This document shows, piece after piece, positions 45,351-49,934 of a stretch of DNA of 49,934 nt. The notes below the pieces were generated by a model, which was not told the origin of the DNA, ran no database searches, and saw only the letters and a program-made list of their open reading frames with translations. Numbering within the stretch: position 1 is the first letter of the stretch; each line of letters starts with the position of its first letter. Where the stretch lies: assembly GCA_030263375.1 (NCBI GenBank), contig SZOV01000012.1, forward strand, positions 1 through 49,934, read 5' to 3'. The stretch is from Deltaproteobacteria bacterium PRO3. Its GTDB lineage: Bacteria; UBA10199; DSSB01. Made by a program: the position numbers and the translations under genes.

Positions 45351-46595
45351 GTGAGCACCTTATCGAAGATTCTAACTGTGACGTTGACAGCACTCATCCT
45401 TTTTTTTCCACAGATTGCCACATCGCGTTATGTGGTACGCCCCCTCGACCAGGCCGTCTTCCATAACAACCAGGGCGTGAGCTACCTCAATGCCGGCGAC
45501 CCCAAGAAGGCCCTCTTCGAGTTCAAGACCGCCACCGAGATCTCCCCGGAGTACACCGAAGCTTGGAACAACATGGGCCTGGCCTATCTCCATCTCAAAG
45601 ACTTCGACCAGGCGCGGGATTCCTTCCTGCGCAGCATCAAGATCGACTCGAAGTACCCGGCGCCCTACAACCACCTGGCGACGCTCTACTATACGCAAAA
45701 CAACTACGAAGAGGCCTTGAAGTGGGCCAACAAGTCCATCAAAGAGGACAAAAAGTTCGCGGACGGCTATTACAACAAGGGCATCATCCTCCGCGAGCTG
45801 GCCCGAAAGACCGGCAATCCCCAATATTACAAAGAGGGCGAGCAGGCCTTCCGCCTGGCCACCGAGGCCAACTCCCGTCACTACCTGGCCAACTTCGAGC
45901 TGGGCAACATGTACAAGGCTCAGGGCAAGAACGAAGAGGCCATGATCCGCTACAAGGTCGCCCTCGAGATCCAGCCCTCGGCCTCCGAGGTCTGGCGCGA
46001 ACTGGGCACCCTTTACCTGGCCCAGGGCGACAACAACCGCGCCCAATTCGCCTTCAACAAGGCGATGGAAGCCAACCCCAACAACGTCGACGCCCACCTG
46101 AACATGGGCCTGTATTACATCCAGGAGAAAAACTACGTCCTGGCCGAGCGCGAGCTGGCCCTCGCCCGCCAGGCCAACCCCAACAACCCCAAGATCCTCT
46201 TCAACCTGGCCTACGCCAAGTTCAGCCAGGCCGAGGACGCCCGGGCCCGCAACGGCCTCGACGCCGCGCGGGGCCTCTACCAAGAAAGTATCAATTACTA
46301 CCAATCCCTGATCCAGCAGGTCCCCAACTACGCCGACGCGACCTATAATTTGGGTTACGCCTACCTGCGGCTCGGCGACTTGACCAGCGCCTCCGAGTGG
46401 TACAACAAGACCCTGGCCATCGACCCCAACTACCCCCGCGCCCTCTTCGGCATCGGGGCCATCAAGCTGCAGGGCGGCGACGTCGCCTCGGCGGTCAACT
46501 ACCTCTGCCGCTTCACGAAGGTGGCGCCCAAGGACCTGCAGGCCTCCATCGACGCCGCGCAAAAAATCATCGCCGAAAACGGCAAGTGCAAGTAA
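45351..46595 (+). CDS. Exported TPR-repeat protein
   Basis: A 414-residue protein with a signal-peptide-like start (GTG 45351, TLSKILTVTLTALILFFPQI, cleavage near ATS) and about ten TPR repeats (NNQGVSYLNAGDPKKALFEF, NNMGLAYLHLKDFDQARDSF, NHLATLYYTQNNYEEALKWA and others), spaced about 34 residues. It is probably periplasmic or outer-membrane associated, and may scaffold another complex. It is followed after 14 bases by the double-FHA gene and shares its promoter. No catalytic motif. Confidence 0.85.
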   Translation: MSTLSKILTVTLTALILFFPQIATSRYVVRPLDQAVFHNNQGVSYLNAGDPKKALFEFKTATEISPEYTEAWNNMGLAYLHLKDFDQARDSFLRSIKIDSKYPAPYNHLATLYYTQNNYEEALKWANKSIKEDKKFADGYYNKGIILRELARKTGNPQYYKEGEQAFRLATEANSRHYLANFELGNMYKAQGKNEEAMIRYKVALEIQPSASEVWRELGTLYLAQGDNNRAQFAFNKAMEANPNNVDAHLNMGLYYIQEKNYVLAERELALARQANPNNPKILFNLAYAKFSQAEDARARNGLDAARGLYQESINYYQSLIQQVPNYADATYNLGYAYLRLGDLTSASEWYNKTLAIDPNYPRALFGIGAIKLQGGDVASAVNYLCRFTKVAPKDLQASIDAAQKIIAENGKCK

Positions 46596-46609
46596 ACTCG
46601 ACCCGGCCC

Positions 46610-47695
46610 ATGCCCAAGCTCATCGTCCACAATCTCAAGACGCAGGAGGAGCAGGAATACACCCTGCCCCAGGACACCATCGTCTTCGGGCGCACCAACA
46701 CCTGCGACGTCGAGCTGCCGATCAAGTCCATCTCGCGCCGCCACGCCGAGATCGTCCGCGAGGCGCAGGACTACTACCTCAGCGACCTGAAGAGCGGCAA
46801 CGGCACCTTCCTCAACAACCAGAAGATCCGGCCGCTCGAGAAAAACCTGCTGCGCTCCGGCGACGTGATCCGCATCGAGGACTACGAGATCCGCTTCCTG
46901 TTGGCCGAGGACGGGCCCGAGCACGCCGTCGAGGAAGACACGGACACTGACATCCTCGAGATCAAGCTGATCAAGAAGATGCTCAAGACCCTCGACGCCG
47001 ACGACACCCCCAGCGTCGAGGTGCTGAACGGCGTGGCGGTGGGCAAGAAATTGCTGATCCCCGATTCGAAGCAGGAGGTGGTCATCGGCCGCGACGGGGC
47101 CGCCGACCTCACTATCGACGAGAACGTCATCAGCCGCCTGCACGCCAAGCTCGAGCGCAAGTGGGGCGGCATCGTCATCGTCGACCTGCAAAGCAAGAAC
47201 GGCACCTTCGTCAACAACGACCGCGTCGAGGAGAAGCTGCTGCGCGACGGCGACAAGGTCATGCTGGGCACGGTCAAGCTGCTCTACCGCAACCCCAAGG
47301 ACGTCAACCTCGAGGTCATCAGCCAAGAGATCTCCAAGAAGAAGAAAGAGGCCGCGATGCGCGAAGCCGAGCGGCTCGCGCAAAAGCAGCTCGAGGAAGA
47401 GCGCCTGGCCAAGGAGGCGGAGGATAAGGAAACGGCCCGCCGCGAGGCCGAGGCCAAGGCGGTGCAAGAGGCCCTCGAAAAAGAGAAGGCCGAGGAAGAA
47501 GAAAAACGTGCCGCGGAGGCACCGCCGCCCGAGGCCGCTCCGCCCCCCGCCCAACAGGCCCCCCCGGCTGCTCCCACAGCCGCCGCGGCGCCGGCCAAAC
47601 CGGGTTTCTCCACCGCGGAGAAGCTGATGATCGCCGCCGGCATTCTCGTCGGCATCGCGGCGATCGCGGGTCTGCTCGTCCTGCTCTTGAAGTAA
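46610..47695 (+). CDS. Tail-anchored protein with two FHA domains
   Basis: A 361-residue protein. First FHA domain at about residues 20-95 (VFGRTNTCDVELPIKSISRR, SGNGTFLNNQKI), second at about 150-225 (VVIGRDGAADLTIDENVISR, SKNGTFVNNDRV). A Lys/Glu/Arg coiled coil (about 235-300), an Ala/Pro linker and a C-terminal membrane helix (about 335-358) follow. It therefore faces the cytoplasm and can bind two phosphothreonine peptides. I chose ATG 46610 (MPKLIVHNL) because the frame upstream belongs to the previous gene. A link to the kinase at 21557 is possible. Confidence 0.85.
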   Translation: MPKLIVHNLKTQEEQEYTLPQDTIVFGRTNTCDVELPIKSISRRHAEIVREAQDYYLSDLKSGNGTFLNNQKIRPLEKNLLRSGDVIRIEDYEIRFLLAEDGPEHAVEEDTDTDILEIKLIKKMLKTLDADDTPSVEVLNGVAVGKKLLIPDSKQEVVIGRDGAADLTIDENVISRLHAKLERKWGGIVIVDLQSKNGTFVNNDRVEEKLLRDGDKVMLGTVKLLYRNPKDVNLEVISQEISKKKKEAAMREAERLAQKQLEEERLAKEAEDKETARREAEAKAVQEALEKEKAEEEEKRAAEAPPPEAAPPPAQQAPPAAPTAAAAPAKPGFSTAEKLMIAAGILVGIAAIAGLLVLLLK

Positions 47696-47704
47696 ACCCC
47701 GCCC

Positions 47705-49612
47705 TTAGTTGCGGCGGCGCCGCGCATATCCGTAGATCGCCGGCAGCAACCCCAGGAGCCCCAAGCTCCAAAGGGCGGCCCCGGTTCCGGGAGCGGCGGA
47801 CGCCAGGCTGGCCAGACAGCCGCCCTGCGTTTCCAGAAGGGGCGCCGGCGTGGCGGTCGGCAAGGGCGTGGGCGTAGGAGCCGCGCCGGCCAAAGTCACG
47901 TTTTTCACGTCGACGGCGGTCGAGGTGCAGCGCGTCCGGCACTCCAGCTGCAAGGTGTAGACGCCCGGGAGATCCCCGGTGAAGGTCGGCGTCAAGGTGC
48001 CGGCTCCGCTCAAGGCGGAAGAAGCCCCCGCCGGCGCGGCGGTCACCGCCCACTGCACCGCGAAGCGGGCCGGGTCGGCGAAGGGATCGGCGATCTCGGG
48101 AGAAAGGGAGCAGGAGGCCCCGGTCACGGCGATCGCCTGGTTTGGATCGCCGCTTTGGTCGGCGCCGGCGATGGCGCTGATCGTTTCTAGGCCGTTTAAA
48201 AAGACGAAGGCGGCCCGATCCCCGACCCCGTTGTTCGCCAGAACCATGATATCATCGCCGCCCGCGTTGTCGAAGTCCGCCGTGTCGATGCTGCGCATCT
48301 GGCTGGAAGGGCCGGCCAAACCGGTAGGCGGATTCAGAGCACCACTCGCAGCTGAAGTCACGGCTACGACGAGATTCACGGGGAATTCCGCGTCCTCCAA
48401 GGTGACCGCGACGTCGGTGACGTTGTCGTTGTTATAGCAACCGGTCGTCAACACCCGAGGCGTGAGAGTGCCGAGCGGCAGCGGAACGAAATCCCCCACC
48501 GCGAAGTTTCCGGCCCCATCGTTGTCGTAATACTGAAGCCCCGGCGGCTCCGGGGTGGGAACGGGATCGGTCGCGCTGAGCCCCGACTCGGTGAGAACCA
48601 AATCCACGTCGCCGTCGCCGTCGAAATCCCCGGCCTCGATCGAACCGGGCGAGGGGTCCTGGCCGGGATGGGCATCAAACAGATTGATGCTGGGGCTCGC
48701 GGGACAGGCAAGATTGCAATTTCTGTCGTTAAAGCAGACCGTCACGACCTGCAGGACTGGGGTCCCGTCGCTGCGGGTATCGAAGAAGGCCGCTACGTCC
48801 AGATTCCCGTCGCCGTTGAAATCGCCGACGGTCAGGCCCGCGTTGTCCTCGAAATTGGCTGCGACGTTGGTGTCGAAGGAATCCGCCGCCAGCACGTTCT
48901 GCAGACCGCTTCCATTGTTGCGTAGGATGTTGAGCTGGAAGGAAAGTGGGCCGGGACTGGATTCGGTAACCACATGGACGGCGTCCAGGCCGTTGATACC
49001 GTCGCAGTCGAACAGGGCGGCCTTGCGGGCCCCGAAGAAGGTGGAAAATCCCTGCTGATTGTTGCCCGCGACATCCCCGGCCGCGTCCAGTGTGGTGAGC
49101 GTGGTCCCGTCCGCACCGAAACCCGAGCCGGGATTCATGGCCTGGGCGAAGGTCGTACTGAATCCCTCCACCGAGATCCCGAGGAAGTCGGAATTGCCCC
49201 CGTCGAGGTCCCCGGAGAGAACGTTGCTGAAATTATCCGAGGTGCCCAGTCCGCTCAGGCCGTAATCCAAAGAGGCGTTGAATTGATCCCCGGGGCCGGG
49301 CGAGCAGGCGACCGCAGCGGCCCCACGGTTGATCAGGACGCTGGCCAAGAGCTCAGGCGTCTGGGTGTCGAAGCTGTTCTCGCGCATCGCCACGCAATCG
49401 GCGAAGCCATCGCCGTTGAAATCGCTTCCCAAAAAGGTTCCATCTCGCTGGATGTTGCGGCAGGACAGGGTATTGGCGTCGGGGAAATTGCAGCCGTCGG
49501 TGGCGCAAAGCACCGGCTCGTTTTCGCAGGCTAAGTTGGTGTTTTGAAAAAGCGTCTGCGCCGAAAGCCAGCTCGGCAGGAATACCGCCGCAAGAACGAT
49601 CCAAAGTCGCAT
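47705..49612 (-). CDS. Exported FG-GAP/VCBS repeat protein with C-terminal sorting-type tail
   Basis: A 635-residue surface or periplasmic protein. Signal peptide MRLWIVLAAVFLPSWLSAQ (residues 1-19) is followed by FG-GAP-type calcium-binding loops (SDFNGDGFADCVAM, GDFNGDGNLDVAAF, GDFDGDGDVDLVLT), which suggest a beta-propeller. A later immunoglobulin-like region (about 500-590) precedes a Thr/Pro-rich linker. The end has a short Cys-Leu-Ala motif (GGCLASL), a hydrophobic helix and RRRR, like MYXO-CTERM or PEP-CTERM tails. ATG 49612 follows AGGAG. It ends nine bases from the FHA gene (convergent). Confidence 0.88.
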   Translation of the reverse strand: MRLWIVLAAVFLPSWLSAQTLFQNTNLACENEPVLCATDGCNFPDANTLSCRNIQRDGTFLGSDFNGDGFADCVAMRENSFDTQTPELLASVLINRGAAAVACSPGPGDQFNASLDYGLSGLGTSDNFSNVLSGDLDGGNSDFLGISVEGFSTTFAQAMNPGSGFGADGTTLTTLDAAGDVAGNNQQGFSTFFGARKAALFDCDGINGLDAVHVVTESSPGPLSFQLNILRNNGSGLQNVLAADSFDTNVAANFEDNAGLTVGDFNGDGNLDVAAFFDTRSDGTPVLQVVTVCFNDRNCNLACPASPSINLFDAHPGQDPSPGSIEAGDFDGDGDVDLVLTESGLSATDPVPTPEPPGLQYYDNDGAGNFAVGDFVPLPLGTLTPRVLTTGCYNNDNVTDVAVTLEDAEFPVNLVVAVTSAASGALNPPTGLAGPSSQMRSIDTADFDNAGGDDIMVLANNGVGDRAAFVFLNGLETISAIAGADQSGDPNQAIAVTGASCSLSPEIADPFADPARFAVQWAVTAAPAGASSALSGAGTLTPTFTGDLPGVYTLQLECRTRCTSTAVDVKNVTLAGAAPTPTPLPTATPAPLLETQGGCLASLASAAPGTGAALWSLGLLGLLPAIYGYARRRRN

Positions 49613-49726
49613 GATGTCTCCTCCTCGACAGCCCACCCCTGGTTGTCCTCACGACTTGAGACCAAGGCGTCGAGCAAGTCAAAGGGATTTTGGAGACTGT
49701 AAATATAAACCATTGAAATCATTAAT

Positions 49727-49766
49727 AAAAAACCGAGGCCCGAACGGGGTTCCGTTTGAGCCTCGG
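49727..49766 (-). terminator. Strong intrinsic terminator after the OmpA-family gene
   Basis: On the minus strand, the stem pairs CCGAGGC with GCCTCGG (49733-49739 and 49760-49766), extended inside by CGAACGG/CCGTTTG, and is followed by six T (complement of 49727-49732). It should end the OmpA-family transcript before the FG-GAP gene. Confidence 0.88.
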
Positions 49767-49828
49767 CTGACAGACAAATCAATAATTATCGCTTCTCCCG
49801 GAACGCGAAGCCAGGCTCCGGCGCTTTA

Positions 49829-49934
49829 TTATTTTTGCACCGCCTCGACGAAGATCTGAACGCGGCGGTTTTGCTCGCGGCTGGGCTCGTCCTTGTTCGG
49901 GACCAAGGGGTTCGCCTCCCCGTAGCCCGTCACC
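49829..49934 (-). CDS. OmpA-family C-terminal domain (5' end outside window)
   Basis: The minus strand reads TGYGEANPLVPNKDEPSREQ and then NRRVQIFVEAVQK before a TAATAA double stop (34 residues visible). The phrase xGYGExxPxxxN, followed by QNRRVxI, is the peptidoglycan-binding end of OmpA/MotB/Pal-type proteins. The rest lies beyond the window, so the type cannot be told. It is an outer-membrane or cell-wall anchoring protein. Confidence 0.85.
   Translation of the reverse strand, partial: VTGYGEANPLVPNKDEPSREQNRRVQIFVEAVQK

Overview
This is GC-rich DNA from a Gram-negative bacterium. Evidence for an outer membrane is an Mla-type lipid transport operon, two lipoboxes, an OmpA-like C-terminus and type III secretion (T3SS) parts. 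The Ser/Thr kinase with PEGA repeats, the FHA-sigma54 activator, the yeaG-yeaH-ycgB stress operon and the C-terminal sorting-type tail all suggest a Deltaproteobacteria-like lineage (Myxococcota, Bdellovibrionota or a related uncultured phylum). The assignment is by gene flavour only. No rRNA, tRNA, CRISPR array, insertion sequence or prophage was recognised, and no gap between genes exceeds about 300 bases.

Layout. Bases 1-10,200 are mostly housekeeping: mreC (cut by the window edge) and mreB, a PpiD-like chaperone, a CCA-adding enzyme, coaE, a DUF2203 gene, an EamA transporter, an orphan three-gene cluster behind a good sigma54 promoter, rpoZ and purC. Bases 10,300-15,250 hold spoVR/ycgB, yhbH/yeaH and prkA/yeaG; 15,266-18,280 hold mlaD, mlaF, mlaE and a lipoprotein gene; 18,373-20,910 hold yggS, proC, yggT, yggU and an fmdB-type zinc ribbon. 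Bases 20,954-25,726 encode a membrane protein, a transmembrane Ser/Thr kinase with five periplasmic PEGA repeats, and an FHA-AAA-Fis sigma54 activator. Bases 25,818-45,209, all on the minus strand, form a large T3SS locus. Bases 45,351-47,695 encode a secreted TPR protein and a tail-anchored double-FHA protein. The right end holds an FG-GAP repeat protein and the tail of an OmpA-family protein.

The T3SS. Seen here are SctR, SctS and SctT (export gate), a FliO-like protein, separate FliM-like and FliN-like C-ring proteins, SctN ATPase, SctL, SctO, SctP, a FliG-like protein where SctK would be expected, SctI, SctJ, a candidate SctD replacement (FHA-TM-PEGA-TPR), TPR chaperones, and several Gly/Pro-rich or helical proteins that look like export substrates. 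SctV, SctU and the secretin SctC are not in the window. The mixture (FliO, FliG-like, split FliM/FliN, no flagellin, hook or rod genes) suggests a non-flagellar T3SS that keeps flagellar-type parts.

Regulation, which I consider the most interesting result. A sigma54 promoter precedes a FliA-like sigma factor gene inside the locus. Four genes (sctI and three candidate substrates) share a promoter-like motif, GMAACTYY-N13-CNCGATAA, with an identical 13-base spacer and a -10 half close to the FliA consensus. Together with the kinase and the FHA-sigma54 activator this suggests a cascade: kinase, then FHA-sigma54 activator, then sigma54 promoter, then sigma28-like factor, then export genes. That is a flagellar-style hierarchy applied to a non-flagellar apparatus. 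The steps are inferred from sequence and none has been tested.
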